From Dechloromonas sp. HYN0024 (GTDB lineage Bacteria > Pseudomonadota > Gammaproteobacteria > Burkholderiales > Rhodocyclaceae), in contig NZ_CP031842.1 of the NCBI RefSeq assembly GCF_003441615.1, positions 2,612,001-2,676,000 on the forward strand: a stretch of DNA of 64,000 nt, given 5' to 3'. Under the pieces are notes generated by a model. It saw only the letters and a list, made by a program, of their open reading frames with translations. It was not told the origin of the DNA and made no database searches. This document shows positions 26,570-37,172 of this stretch, piece by piece (the first letter of the stretch is position 1; the number at the start of each line of letters is the position of its first letter). The translations under genes were made by a program, and so were the position numbers.

Positions 26570-27769
26570 ATGCTCGCTACCGACGCCCTCCAGCTCGCCG
26601 TACGCGCCATTACCGCGCAGCGCCTGCGCAGCTTCCTGACCCTGCTCGGTATCGCCGTCGGCATCGCGGCGGTGATCCTCCTCACCTCCATCGGCGAAGG
26701 CATCCACCGCTTCGTGCTGGGCGAATTCACCCAGTTTGGCACAAATGTGATCACCGTCGCCCCCGGCAAAACCAAAACCGGTGGCGCACCCTCCGGTTTG
26801 CCATCGAGCGCCCGCCCGCTGTCGCTCGACGATGCCAAATCCCTCGAACGCCTCCCTCATGTCGTGGCCGTCACTCCCAATGCCCGCGGCAATGCCGAAG
26901 TCGGGGGGAATGGGCGAACCCGTCGCACGCTGGTCTATGGGGTCAATTTCAGATTGCCGCAGATTTTCAAGTCGTCGGTACAAAGCGGCCAGTTCCTCCC
27001 GGCTGATGACGAAGGCAGTGCCCGCGCCTTTGTGGTGCTCGGCGCAAAGCTCAAAACCGAGCTGTTCGGCAGCGACAACCCGCTCGGCCAGCGCCTGCGC
27101 ATTGGCGGCCTGCATTTCCGGATCATCGGTGTGCTCGCCCCCAAAGGACAGTTCCTCGGCATCGACCTCGACGACACCGCCTTCATTCCCACCGCCCGCG
27201 CCCAGGAGCTGTTCAACCGCGAGGGCGTTGATGAAATCAATATCGCCGCAGAAGAAGGCGTCTCGTCCGCCATCGTCGCCAGCCGCGTCAAGGCCCAACT
27301 GATCGAGCGTCATGGCCGCGAGGACTTCACCATCGTGACGCAGGAAGACATGCTGAAAACGCTGTCCAATATTCTCAACGTACTGACCATGGCGGTCGGC
27401 GCGCTGGGGGGAATTTCGCTGCTGGTCGGCGGTGTCGGCATCGTCACCATCATGACCATCGCCGTTACTGAACGAACCAGTGAAATCGGCCTGCTCGTCG
27501 CGCTGGGGGCCCGGCGGCGCACCATCCTCGCCCTCTTTCTTGGCGAAGCCGTGGCGCTCTCCGCACTGGGCGGCATCTTCGGCCTGATTCTCGGCATCGG
27601 CCTCGCCCAGCTCATCCATGTCGCCCTGCCTGCCCTGCCGGTTCATACGCCGCTCAGCTTCGTCCTGCTCGCCGAAGGCATCGCCATCGCCATCGGTCTC
27701 GCGGCCGGCGTGCTGCCCGCCCGCAATGCCGCACGCCTTGACCCGGTCGACGCTCTGCGCACAGAATAG
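26570..27769 (+). CDS. FtsX/MacB-like ABC transporter permease 2
   Basis: 399 residues, a paralogue of the preceding gene: same TM1 pattern (RLRSFLTLLGIAVGIAAVILL), MacB periplasmic domain, ERTSEIGLLVALGARRR coupling helix and PARNAARLDPVDALR ending. Two different permeases with one ATPase and one adaptor suggest a heterodimeric MacB-like exporter. Substrate unknown; antibiotics, peptides and lipids are all known substrates in the family. Confidence 0.9.
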   Translation: MLATDALQLAVRAITAQRLRSFLTLLGIAVGIAAVILLTSIGEGIHRFVLGEFTQFGTNVITVAPGKTKTGGAPSGLPSSARPLSLDDAKSLERLPHVVAVTPNARGNAEVGGNGRTRRTLVYGVNFRLPQIFKSSVQSGQFLPADDEGSARAFVVLGAKLKTELFGSDNPLGQRLRIGGLHFRIIGVLAPKGQFLGIDLDDTAFIPTARAQELFNREGVDEINIAAEEGVSSAIVASRVKAQLIERHGREDFTIVTQEDMLKTLSNILNVLTMAVGALGGISLLVGGVGIVTIMTIAVTERTSEIGLLVALGARRRTILALFLGEAVALSALGGIFGLILGIGLAQLIHVALPALPVHTPLSFVLLAEGIAIAIGLAAGVLPARNAARLDPVDALRTE

Positions 27770-27784
27770 CGAGCCGGTTTCTAC

Positions 27785-27804
27785 CATACGCTAACGTATG
27801 TTAG
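27785..27804. promoter_or_regulatory. Overlapping palindromes, candidate operator of phaJ
   Basis: CATACGCTAACGTATGTTAG contains two interlocked inverted repeats: CATACG-CTAA-CGTATG and CTAAC-GTAT-GTTAG. It lies 43 bases before the hydratase ATG, where a TetR-type repressor would act. Regulator unknown. Confidence 0.5.
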
Positions 27805-27847
27805 AGTGCCGTTTCGAATTTCAATAAACCACACAAGGAGCCCAGCC

Positions 27848-28267
27848 ATGGCGTATCACATCGACGAACTGCAACCCGGCATGTCTGCCAGCACGTCCAA
27901 GACCGTCACCGAAACCGACATCATCCTGTTCGCCGGCATTTCGACCGACGTCAATCCTGCCCACCTCGACGAGGAATACTGCAAGGGGACGATGTTCGGC
28001 ACCCGTATCGCCCACGGCATGCTGTCGGCCGGCTTCATCTCCGCCACCCTGGCCAACAAGCTGCCCGGACCCGGCACCATCTACCTGTCGCAGACCCTCA
28101 AGTTCAAGGCCCCGGTCAAGCCGGGCGATACCGTCACCGCCACCGTCACCGTCCGTGAAGTGAACGTCGCCAAGAACCGCGTCATTCTCGACACCGTGTG
28201 CACGGTTGCCGGCAAGACCGTCATCGAAGGCGAATGCGTCATGATGCCGCCGGTGCGCGCCGCCTGA
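27848..28267 (+). CDS. phaJ: (R)-specific enoyl-CoA hydratase, MaoC/PhaJ type
   Basis: 139 residues, a single hot-dog fold. The hydratase motif has Asp34 and His39 five apart (STDVNPAHLDEEY), then GTRIAHGMLSAGF. PhaJ turns trans-2-enoyl-CoA from beta-oxidation into (R)-3-hydroxyacyl-CoA, the monomer for polyhydroxyalkanoate synthase. ATG 27848 is chosen because AAGGAG (27835-27840) is 7 bases upstream. The gene stands alone between an operator-like palindrome and a strong terminator. The phasins at the window's left edge support a storage-polymer role; other MaoC-family substrates remain possible. Confidence 0.82.
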   Translation: MAYHIDELQPGMSASTSKTVTETDIILFAGISTDVNPAHLDEEYCKGTMFGTRIAHGMLSAGFISATLANKLPGPGTIYLSQTLKFKAPVKPGDTVTATVTVREVNVAKNRVILDTVCTVAGKTVIEGECVMMPPVRAA

Positions 28268-28286
28268 TCGTCACCAAAGCCTCATA

Positions 28287-28328
28287 AAAAAACGCCGGCC
28301 CGGTTAATCCCGGCCGGCGTTTTGTTTT
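28287..28328. terminator. Bidirectional terminator, phaJ / rluF-like gene
   Basis: AACGCCGGCC pairs with GGCCGGCGTT across a short loop, flanked by A-tract and T-tract, between converging genes. Confidence 0.9.
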
Positions 28329-28352
28329 TTGCGACTCAGCGAAAAGTCCGAC

Positions 28353-29552
28353 TCAGAAAGCCTCGTCTGCCCGCAAAAAGCGCCACTGACCAAGCTCCAG
28401 ATCGCCCAGCTTGACGCGGCCGATGCGCACCCGCTTCAAGCCGATAACGCGCAAGCCGACCAGTTCGCACATGCGACGAATCTGGCGCTTCTTGCCTTCC
28501 TTGAGGATGAAGTGCAACTGGTCCTCGTTGAGTTGCTTGACGCGCGCCAGCTTCAAGGCTTGGCCGTCGAGTTCGAGGCCATGATTGAGGAGGTCGAGGC
28601 CACCCTTGATCATCTCGCCAGCCACCCGCACCAGGTATTCCTTCTCGGCCTGGCTATCGTCGCCGATCAGCTTCTTGGCCACCCGACCATCCTGCGTCAG
28701 GACGAGGAGACCGGTCGAATCGATATCGAGGCGGCCCGCCGGAGCCAGACTGCGCAACATCCACGGCTTGAACTCGGGGTCACCCGACTGGCGCAACTGA
28801 TTGTCCGGCGTGATCAGCGTGATCGCCGGCGTGAAGCCCGGCTCCGGCTGACCGGAGACATAACCGACCGGCTTGTTGAGCAACACCGTAACCTGCTTGG
28901 CCTGATCGAACTTGGCCTCTTTCGAAATCGCCACCTCGGCATTCGGATCTATGCGCGAACCCAGTTCGCTGACCCGCTCGCCATCGACAAAGACCCAGCC
29001 GCGTTCGATCCACAGATCGGCCTCGCGGCGCGAACACATGCCACGCTCCGACATCACTTTCGACAGGCGCACCCCGTCCGGCGGCGGACCTTCGCGCACC
29101 ACGGGCGGACGCGGCACGGGAGCCGGCCGGTCGACCGGTGCCGGGCGCGACGGTCTTTCCCGCGTCATGTCCGGCAAGACCGGCGCGACCTTCGGGGCAA
29201 TCGGCTTGCGCAGCGACGATCCGCCGCGCAGCGGCAGCTTGTTGGGAGCGCGTGGCGTTGGCTTGGCCGAGCGACGAACGCCCAGCGTGCCTTCCGGCAA
29301 GGTAACTTCGCCCGGCTCCGAAACAGGTGCGGCAACCGGCACTTCGACACGACGAGCCCGGGCCGGCACGGCATCGGAGGATTTCTTGGCCGGCCGCTTT
29401 TCCGGGGCTGCCTTACCCCAAGGGTTCTCGGACTTTTCCCGCGAATCGTCTTGGGGCGTGGCCTCGCGCCGAATTTCCTTTTTCGGCTCAGCTTCAGCCG
29501 CGGGGGCCTCGGGCTTGCGCCACTTGGCCCACGGATCGTCGGAAGCGCTCAT
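28353..29552 (-). CDS. rluF: 23S rRNA pseudouridine synthase, RsuA/RluF family
   Basis: 399 residues. The first about 160 are a Pro/Ala/Lys/Arg-rich, probably disordered extension. An S4 domain follows ([21 protein letters not shown]), then the catalytic domain with [14 protein letters not shown] (catalytic Asp) and [11 protein letters not shown]. MSERGxCSRREAD and the GQWR ending are closest to RluF (U2604), but RluB cannot be excluded by eye. The start overlaps the FKBP gene stop by ATGA (29549-29552). Long basic extensions are common in betaproteobacterial members. Confidence 0.8.
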   Translation of the reverse strand: MSASDDPWAKWRKPEAPAAEAEPKKEIRREATPQDDSREKSENPWGKAAPEKRPAKKSSDAVPARARRVEVPVAAPVSEPGEVTLPEGTLGVRRSAKPTPRAPNKLPLRGGSSLRKPIAPKVAPVLPDMTRERPSRPAPVDRPAPVPRPPVVREGPPPDGVRLSKVMSERGMCSRREADLWIERGWVFVDGERVSELGSRIDPNAEVAISKEAKFDQAKQVTVLLNKPVGYVSGQPEPGFTPAITLITPDNQLRQSGDPEFKPWMLRSLAPAGRLDIDSTGLLVLTQDGRVAKKLIGDDSQAEKEYLVRVAGEMIKGGLDLLNHGLELDGQALKLARVKQLNEDQLHFILKEGKKRQIRRMCELVGLRVIGLKRVRIGRVKLGDLELGQWRFLRADEAF

Positions 29553-29893
29553 CGCAGACCGAGGAGTTCAACCTCGAAAACCAGGGTCGCATTCGGCGGA
29601 ATGACGCCGCCAGCGCCACGCGCGCCGTAACCCAGATGCGGCGGGATGGTCAGCTTGCGGGTGCCGCCAATCTTCATGCCCTGGACGCCTTCGTCCCAGC
29701 CGCCGATAACCTGACGCATGCCGAGGGAAAACTCGAAGGGGTCGTTGCGATCCTTGCTCGAATCGAACTTGCTGCCATTGGTCAGCCAGCCGGTGTAGTG
29801 CACGGTGACCTGCTGGCCTGCCTTGGCCTCGGCGCCTTCGCCGACGACGGTATCTTCATAGACCAGCCCGGAGGCGGTGGTGACTTCAGCCAT
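29549..29893 (-). CDS. FKBP-type peptidyl-prolyl isomerase
   Basis: 114 residues, a single FKBP domain. [41 protein letters not shown] and [29 protein letters not shown] are classic active-site motifs. No signal peptide, so cytoplasmic. It accelerates cis-trans proline isomerisation. It is first in a two-gene minus-strand unit with the pseudouridine synthase (ATGA overlap) and is divergent from rplU. Confidence 0.94.
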   Translation of the reverse strand: MAEVTTASGLVYEDTVVGEGAEAKAGQQVTVHYTGWLTNGSKFDSSKDRNDPFEFSLGMRQVIGGWDEGVQGMKIGGTRKLTIPPHLGYGARGAGGVIPPNATLVFEVELLGLR

Positions 29894-29947
29894 GGGGAAC
29901 TCCTTTTTTCAAAGACGGGCAGTTTACCACACCCCCACGACAAGGCT

Positions 29948-29975
29948 TTGACTTGTCAGAGAATTTCCGTATAAT
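29948..29975 (+). promoter_or_regulatory. Sigma-70 promoter of rplU-rpmA
   Basis: TTGACT at 29948-29953 and TATAAT at 29970-29975, 16 bases apart, about 48 bases before the rplU ATG. A near-consensus promoter is expected for ribosomal protein genes. Confidence 0.85.
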
Positions 29976-30022
29976 GCGCGGTTCTTTGTAGCACCCTTTG
30001 TATTATTTTCGGAGTCCAACCC

Positions 30023-30334
30023 ATGTATGCGGTCATAAAAACCGGCGGTAAGCAGTATCGCGTTACCAATGGTCTAAAACTTAAAGTAGAACAGATACCG
30101 GCAGACGTTGGCGCAGAAGTTACCCTTGACCAGGTCCTGATGGCAGGCGAAGGCGAGTCGGTAAAGATCGGCGCTCCCTTCCTTGCTGGCGCCACCGTCA
30201 AAGCCACCGTGATTTCCCACGGCCGCCACGACAAGGTCAAGATCTTCAAGATGCGTCGTCGTAAGCACTACCAGAAGCATCAAGGCCATCGTCAGAACTA
30301 CACCGAATTGCGCATCGACGCGATCGCGGCCTAA
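30023..30334 (+). CDS. rplU: 50S ribosomal protein L21
   Basis: 103 residues beginning [14 protein letters not shown], with the C-terminal [21 protein letters not shown] typical of L21. It binds 23S rRNA in the large subunit. A strong promoter lies upstream and rpmA follows 17 bases downstream. The rplU-rpmA-obgE order is widely conserved in proteobacteria. Confidence 0.98.
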   Translation: MYAVIKTGGKQYRVTNGLKLKVEQIPADVGAEVTLDQVLMAGEGESVKIGAPFLAGATVKATVISHGRHDKVKIFKMRRRKHYQKHQGHRQNYTELRIDAIAA

Positions 30335-30351
30335 GTTCAAGGAGCTAATAA

Positions 30352-30615
30352 ATGGCACACAAGAAAGCAGGCGGTAGTTCACGTAACGGCCGCGACTCAC
30401 AAGCCCAACGACTGGGCGTCAAGCGCTACGGCGGTCAATTTATCCTGGCTGGCAACATCATTGTTCGCCAGCGCGGCACTGAATTCCACCCGGGCGACAA
30501 CGTCGGCTGCGGCAAGGATCACACCCTGTTCGCACTCAAGGACGGCGTGGTTCAGTTCTCCATCAAGGGCTTGAAGAAGCGCCGCGTGGTGACCATCGTT
30601 CCGGCTGCCGAATAA
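30352..30615 (+). CDS. rpmA: 50S ribosomal protein L27
   Basis: 87 residues beginning [17 protein letters not shown], the flexible N-terminal arm that reaches the peptidyl-transferase centre, followed by [21 protein letters not shown] (30339-30344) precedes the ATG. A terminator follows, separating it from obgE. Confidence 0.98.
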   Translation: MAHKKAGGSSRNGRDSQAQRLGVKRYGGQFILAGNIIVRQRGTEFHPGDNVGCGKDHTLFALKDGVVQFSIKGLKKRRVVTIVPAAE

Positions 30616-30631
30616 ATCGGCCAAGCGGAAG

Positions 30632-30665
30632 CAAAAGCCCCGTCCGCAGGATGGGGCTTTTTAGT
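30632..30665 (+). terminator. Terminator after rpmA
   Basis: AAAAGCCCC pairs with GGGGCTTTT around a short loop, followed by further T residues. Confidence 0.85.
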
Positions 30666-30710
30666 TTATGCCTCCAGATTTTCTGGCGGCGATATCCCTC
30701 GCGAATGTAG

Positions 30711-32914
<2,204 letters not shown>

Positions 32915-32931
32915 TCTAAATTGTTAACGAC

Positions 32932-32958
32932 AAAACGGGCGCCGAGGCGCCCGTTTTT
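32932..32958 (+). terminator. Terminator after proB
   Basis: AAAACGGGCGCC pairs with GGCGCCCGTTTT, followed by T. Confidence 0.9.
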
Positions 32959-32975
32959 CATTGTCTTACACTTGC

Positions 32976-33051
32976 TTAGAAACGATAGGTAACGCCGACA
33001 GGCTTGGATACACATAGGACGAACGTCCTCCCTGATCGCCAAACGGAGTCA
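32976..33051 (-). pseudogene. 3' remnant of an outer-membrane protein gene
   Basis: Minus-strand frames between the recombinase start and the proB terminator encode TPFGDQGGRSSYVYPS, then after a one-base frame change VGVTYRF and TAA (32976-32978). The aromatic C-terminal ending in Phe is the signature of a beta-barrel protein. Upstream it runs into the recombinase gene and stops. It looks like the decayed tail of a gene cut off when the recombinase segment arrived. Short length limits certainty. Confidence 0.45.
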
Positions 33052-33053
33052 TC

Positions 33054-33725
33054 ATGCAGAATCATCAGTTCGTTGCTTACTACCGGGTCAGCACTCTCAA
33101 GCAGGGCCAGAGCGGCTTGGGTCTGGAGGCACAGCAGGCATCAGTGGCCGCGTATCTCAAAGGAGCGGCATCGGGGCTGATCGGGGAATTCACCGAGACT
33201 GAAACCGGCAAGGGTGCCAACGCCCTTGAAACCCGACCCCAACTACGGGCCGCGCTTGATTTGTGCCGCAAGCACAAGGCGACCCTGATCATCGCCAAGC
33301 TAGATCGACTGGCCCGGAATGTTCATTTCGTGACGGGGCTTCTGGAAAGCGGTTGTGATTTCGTAGCGGCTGACATGCCCCAAGCGAACAAAGTCATGAT
33401 TCAGATACACGCGGTCATGAGCGAATGGGAGCGCGACCAGATTTCATCGAGAACGAAAGCGGCACTGGCCGCAGCCAAGGCCCGTGGCGTCGTTTTAGGG
33501 GCAACAGCAAGGGCGAACCTCAAGCGAAATCATGAAGAGCGCCAGCAAGCGGCAAATGCGTTTGCCGGGCATCTATCTGGAGTGGTGCGAGGGTTCGTTG
33601 CTTGCGGGCTGACACAGCGACAGATGGTCAGCGAGTTGAATCAACTGGGGATCACGGCAGCCAGAGGTGGCACGTGGTCATTGGCGCAAGTTCAGCGGTT
33701 GCTGAAACGGATCGAGAAAATTTGA
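33054..33725 (+). CDS. Serine recombinase (resolvase/invertase family)
   Basis: 223 residues. Catalytic Ser13 in AYYRVSTLKQG, the LDRLARN arginine motif, SEWERDQISSRTKAAL and a C-terminal helix-turn-helix (LTQRQMVSELNQLGITAARGG, in parts). It catalyses site-specific DNA strand exchange. It sits alone between proB and a porin, next to an outer-membrane gene remnant, with no transposase or attachment site recognised. This isolated position suggests a remnant of a mobile element or a recruited inversion/resolution enzyme. Confidence 0.88.
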   Translation: MQNHQFVAYYRVSTLKQGQSGLGLEAQQASVAAYLKGAASGLIGEFTETETGKGANALETRPQLRAALDLCRKHKATLIIAKLDRLARNVHFVTGLLESGCDFVAADMPQANKVMIQIHAVMSEWERDQISSRTKAALAAAKARGVVLGATARANLKRNHEERQQAANAFAGHLSGVVRGFVACGLTQRQMVSELNQLGITAARGGTWSLAQVQRLLKRIEKI

Positions 33726-33734
33726 GGCATAAAA

Positions 33735-33756
33735 AAACGGGGCCGAAGCCCCGTTT
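33735..33756. terminator. Bidirectional terminator, recombinase / porin
   Basis: AAACGGGGC pairs with GCCCCGTTT around CGAA. The A7 run before it gives a strong T-tract for the leftward porin transcript. Confidence 0.85.
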
Positions 33757-33780
33757 CTGTTCCAACTGGATTTAACCAGA

Positions 33781-34875
33781 TTAGAAGGCGTGACGCAGAC
33801 CCAGAGCGTAGGTGTTCTGATCAAGACCTTGAGCAGCAGCATTGCTCTGAACACGCTTAGCAGCAACGCCAGCGTAAGCAGTCGTACGCTTGGACAGCGA
33901 GTAGGTAGCAGCAACGGTAGCGGCAGAGACGTTGTCTTCAACAGCCGTGGACTTCACAGCGGTGTGACCGTATTCAGCGATGAGAGCAACCTTAGCACTG
34001 ACCGGAACGGTAGCGGAAACCAGCCACAGACTATCAGAGCCGGTGACGCCATCCTGCTTCGCGCGCTGGTACTGAGCTTGCAGCTTGGCAACGCCGAAGT
34101 CGTAACCGGCGCGGAGACCCCATTCTTTGATGTTGTCTTGAGCCAGCGAGGCCGAGGTGGTCGGCGTGGTCACCTTGGTGTAGATCGCGCCAGCGGTGAT
34201 CGGGCCATTGTCGTAGCTAGCAGATACCAGATCGCCGTGCCAATCGCTGTTACCAAGCGTGGTGGAAGCAGCAGTGCCAGCACCTTCGGTAACACGAGCG
34301 TGGTTGTAAGCAACGGTCACACCACCGAAGGACGGCGAGATGTAGGCAACAGCGTTAGACTGACGGCCGCCGGTCAAAGCGGAGATCAGGTGGGTAGCGG
34401 CATTGCCTTGAAGGCCACCAGTACCACCAACGGCGCTGTTCATGTGAGCAACGCCCAGACCGGTAGAGCCACCAAGAGCAGAACCGGCGATCGTGAAGTC
34501 AAGACCGGTGGTCTGCAGGTGACCAGCGACAGCCGTACCAAAACCGCCGGTCAGACCAACCATTTGCTGACGAGCAACAGCAGAAGAGGTGGTGCTGTAG
34601 CCAACCGGATTGGAACCGTCGATGCCCAGACCGTATTCCAGAACGAACAGAGCCTTCAGGCCGTTACCCAGATCTTCAACGCCCTTGAAACCGATGCGCG
34701 AGGTCGAGAGGGTGCCGGAATTGACGCCGTATTGGGTTTGACGACCAGCGTTACCCAGGTAAGACGTGCCGGAAACGGATGCATCAGCAATACCGTAGAT
34801 GGTGACGTTGGTTTGTGCGAAAGCGGCGGTAGAGGCCAGAGCGGCAACAGCCAGAGCAATAATCTTCTTTTGCAT
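33781..34875 (-). CDS. General porin, Neisseria/Bordetella type
   Basis: 364 residues. Signal peptide MQKKIIALAVAALASTAAFA, then NVTIYGIADASVS, the usual first strand of betaproteobacterial trimeric porins (Porin_4). SRIGFKGVEDLGNGLKALFVLE is a family motif; the protein ends LGLRHAF with a C-terminal Phe. AAGGAG lies 8 bases upstream of the ATG. It forms a diffusion pore in the outer membrane. Codons are strongly biased, suggesting high expression. It has its own terminator and a 200-base upstream region. Confidence 0.94.
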   Translation of the reverse strand: MQKKIIALAVAALASTAAFAQTNVTIYGIADASVSGTSYLGNAGRQTQYGVNSGTLSTSRIGFKGVEDLGNGLKALFVLEYGLGIDGSNPVGYSTTSSAVARQQMVGLTGGFGTAVAGHLQTTGLDFTIAGSALGGSTGLGVAHMNSAVGGTGGLQGNAATHLISALTGGRQSNAVAYISPSFGGVTVAYNHARVTEGAGTAASTTLGNSDWHGDLVSASYDNGPITAGAIYTKVTTPTTSASLAQDNIKEWGLRAGYDFGVAKLQAQYQRAKQDGVTGSDSLWLVSATVPVSAKVALIAEYGHTAVKSTAVEDNVSAATVAATYSLSKRTTAYAGVAAKRVQSNAAAQGLDQNTYALGLRHAF

Positions 34876-35076
34876 CAGAAAATCTCCTTAGTGGTTAGTT
34901 TTTAATCCGGCAGTCAAGCCGAACTAAGCTTTACCTCTCGGATCGAGAAGTTGGCAATGATTGTGGCAAAGAGGGCTATCCCCTAGCAACCAGCGATTGG
35001 CATGTTGCACCGTTTATCCGCAACTATGTTGTTTTGACGCAACAACCAAGTCCTCCGCAAGTGGCCCCGCCGAAAC

Positions 35077-35409
35077 TCAGCGCCCTTGGGGTAGAAGCCA
35101 GGCCAGACCGACACGGGCAATATGATCAATCAATGCCGGATTGTCGATTTCGTGACGCAGAAGCACATCAATCTTCCAGGGTAGCAACAGGTCATCCAGC
35201 CGATTTTCCAGTTCCAGGCGACGTCTCATGCCGAGTTCAGGGGCATCCAGGCACAAATCGATATCAGACCCCGGACGGTAGTTTCCCTTGGCGCGCGAAC
35301 CAAAGACGGTGACATTTATCACCTCCGGGTAGTCGCTCAGAACAGCAACGATCTGTTCCCGCGCCCTCATGGGCAGGCCGAAAGCGTCGCTATGCCCACT
35401 TTCCAGCAT
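35077..35409 (-). CDS. MNT-domain nucleotidyltransferase antitoxin (MntA-like)
   Basis: 110 residues. The minimal nucleotidyltransferase motif GSx10DxD is exact: Gly37-Ser38 and Asp49/Asp51 in VFGSRAKGNYRPGSDIDL. In the Shewanella HepT/MntA system such an enzyme AMPylates a Tyr of its HEPN partner and silences it. Its ATG shares one base with the stop of the trpC-HEPN fusion gene (TAATG at 35409), so it is co-translated with its presumed target. An in-frame ATG at residue 14 is an alternative start. Confidence 0.88.
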   Translation of the reverse strand: MLESGHSDAFGLPMRAREQIVAVLSDYPEVINVTVFGSRAKGNYRPGSDIDLCLDAPELGMRRRLELENRLDDLLLPWKIDVLLRHEIDNPALIDHIARVGLAWLLPQGR

Positions 35410-36617
35410 TACTGCCCGCCGATTTGCTGCATGCGTCGCTCAAACTTGACGAGCAGGGCGTGGTATTGCCCGATGACGGCCCCGACGATGGCTTCGGCTA
35501 TGGCCTGATTGTAGGTATGCGATGACTGATTGCGGCTCTTGATCATCGCCATCCAGCCATCGCCGTCCTCAACCAGACCTTTGGCGTAGGCTTCACGGGT
35601 CGCATCACGGGAGCCGGCAATGGCGGCATTGCCTTGCCAATGGAAAAAGTCTTTCATGACGTTCCAGGCGAGTTCATGAGTGAACTCGAAGGCCTGGATC
35701 ACGCCTTGCTGCTCTAGAGGACTCAGGGCGCGCTGAGCAGCGAGTTCCACGGCGTCCGACAAGCGCTGCAATGCTTGCGAATAATTGCTGAGACGTTGCA
35801 ACCAGCGCACATCCTGCTCGGACGAAGATACGGCAAACAACCTCGCTAGCTCCACACCCGGCTCCGGCGCGCGCATGAACGCTTCCCCGACGAGGAAGGC
35901 GCCAACCCTATTTTGGCGCATCAGGGCAACGTCTTGCGGGGTGACGATGCCGCTTTCGGTGACGACGATCTTGTCGGCGGGAATGCGCGCCAGCAGACCG
36001 AGCGTGGTGTCGAGCGTAACGTCAAATGTGCGAAGGTTGCGGTTGTTGATGCCGAGCAGCGGGGTTTTGAGGTGCAGGGCGGCATCGAGTTCCTCACCGT
36101 TGTGCACCTCAACCAGCACGGCCATGCCGTAGGCAAAGGCTTGCGCTTCAAGCGCCTGCATTTGTTGCAGGGTCAGCGCGGCGGCGATGAGCAGGATGGC
36201 ATCGGCCCCCATCGCACGGGCTTCAGCCACCTGGTAGGCGTCGACCATGAAGTCCTTGCGCAGCACAGGCAGGGTGCAGGCGGCACGGGCAGCCTTGAGA
36301 TATTCGGGGCAGCCCTGGAAGTACTCGCGGTCGGTCAGCACCGACAGACAGGCAGCGCCGTATTGCTCATAGCTGCGCGCGATGTCGGCCGGTTGAAAGT
36401 CGGGCCGGATGACGCCCTTGGAGGGGCTGGCCTTTTTGATTTCGGCAATGATGCCGGCTTTGCCTTGGGCGATCTTGGCACGGATGGCGCCAACGAAGTC
36501 ACGCGGAGCCGGCTGCGCGGCAGCCTCCGCCTCGACCACGGCAAGCGGTTTGACGGCCAGCGCAGCAGCGATTTCTTGGTGCTTGGTGGCGATGATTTTG
36601 TTGAGGATGTCGCTCAT
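35409..36617 (-). CDS. trpC: Indole-3-glycerol-phosphate synthase fused to a HEPN (HepT-like) toxin domain
   Basis: 402 residues in one open frame. Residues 1-262 are a complete TrpC barrel: [48 protein letters not shown] and FLVGEAFMR. It makes indole-glycerol phosphate for tryptophan. Residues 267-402 are a HI0074/HepT-type HEPN domain with RNQSSHTY (362-369), matching the RX4HXY RNase/AMPylation motif; Tyr369 would be the modified residue. ATG 36617 overlaps the yoeB stop. The mntA-like gene follows immediately. No stop or good internal start separates the domains; weak GTG/TTG codons near 270-273 could allow separate HEPN synthesis. Confidence 0.93.
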   Translation of the reverse strand: MSDILNKIIATKHQEIAAALAVKPLAVVEAEAAAQPAPRDFVGAIRAKIAQGKAGIIAEIKKASPSKGVIRPDFQPADIARSYEQYGAACLSVLTDREYFQGCPEYLKAARAACTLPVLRKDFMVDAYQVAEARAMGADAILLIAAALTLQQMQALEAQAFAYGMAVLVEVHNGEELDAALHLKTPLLGINNRNLRTFDVTLDTTLGLLARIPADKIVVTESGIVTPQDVALMRQNRVGAFLVGEAFMRAPEPGVELARLFAVSSSEQDVRWLQRLSNYSQALQRLSDAVELAAQRALSPLEQQGVIQAFEFTHELAWNVMKDFFHWQGNAAIAGSRDATREAYAKGLVEDGDGWMAMIKSRNQSSHTYNQAIAEAIVGAVIGQYHALLVKFERRMQQIGGQ

Positions 36618-36874
36618 GATTGGTAGTGGTAGCGGCACTGGACTATTACGAGGCAACCATCATCGATGGTGTAGACAAGGCGATGTTCCTCATCAATGCG
36701 TCGCGACCAGAAACCGGAAAAGTTATGTCGCAAAGGCTCGGGCTTGCCGATGCCTTCAAAGGGAGACCGCTGGATATCCTTGATCAGCGTATGGATTCGC
36801 TTGGTCGTTGCCTTGTCGGCCTGTTGCCAGAACAGGTAATCCGCCCAGGCAAGATCAGCGAATTTAATCGGCAT
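36614..36874 (-). CDS. yoeB: YoeB family mRNA interferase toxin
   Basis: 86 residues from ATG 36874. It aligns with E. coli YoeB without gaps in the core, and its catalytic residues keep the same numbers: Glu46 (GKPEPLRH), Arg65 (EEHRLVY) and His83-Tyr84 at the end. It cleaves mRNA on the ribosome when free. The start overlaps the antitoxin's last codons by 11 bases, and its TGA overlaps the trpC ATG (36614-36617). This places trpC translation directly downstream of the toxin. Confidence 0.95.
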   Translation of the reverse strand: MPIKFADLAWADYLFWQQADKATTKRIHTLIKDIQRSPFEGIGKPEPLRHNFSGFWSRRIDEEHRLVYTIDDGCLVIVQCRYHYQS

Positions 36875-37124
36875 CGAGCGGGAGGGTTTTGGTGCTTCCA
36901 CCACCTGAGCGCACCTCTGCAATGGCATCGATCAAACGCTGGGCATTGGCCGGGCTGCGCAGCAGATAGGCCGTTTCCTCGAGGGCGTTGAAATCGTCAA
37001 GCGACATCATGACCACCGGCTTGCCTTGCTGACGGGTAATCAGCAGCGGCGCGCGGTCATCATTGACGCGGTCCATCACATTGGCGAAATTCTGGCGGGT
37101 GTAGCTGTAAGTCATTGTATCCAC
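36864..37124 (-). CDS. yefM: YefM family antitoxin (Phd/YefM)
   Basis: 86 residues from GTG 37124, chosen because AAGGAG (complement of 37131-37136) is 6 bases upstream; an ATG three codons later is less well placed. YSYTRQNFANVMDRVNDDRAPLLITRQ is the DNA-binding Phd/YefM domain (given here only as a locator), followed by the toxin-wrapping tail. It neutralises YoeB and represses the pair's promoter. It lies 49 bases after the trpD stop. Confidence 0.93.
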   Translation of the reverse strand: MDTMTYSYTRQNFANVMDRVNDDRAPLLITRQQGKPVVMMSLDDFNALEETAYLLRSPANAQRLIDAIAEVRSGGGSTKTLPLDAD

Positions 37125-37134
37125 GGGGTACTCC

Positions 37135-37153
37135 TTGTACAAAAATAAGTACA
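37135..37153. promoter_or_regulatory. YefM-type operator between trpD and yefM
   Basis: TTGTACAA at 37135-37142 contains the TGTACA core bound by E. coli YefM; an imperfect AGTACA lies at 37148-37153, about 12 bases centre to centre, the spacing known in E. coli. It overlaps the region just upstream of the antitoxin start, so the pair probably keeps its own autoregulated promoter inside the trp operon. Confidence 0.65.
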
Positions 37154-37172
37154 ATTGAACTTTAGCACCATG

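Noticed and set aside
25979..27787. A 602-codon minus-strand frame opposite the permease genes
   Set aside because: Shadow of two clear FtsX-type permeases; Gly/Asp/Gln/Glu-rich antisense composition and no motif.
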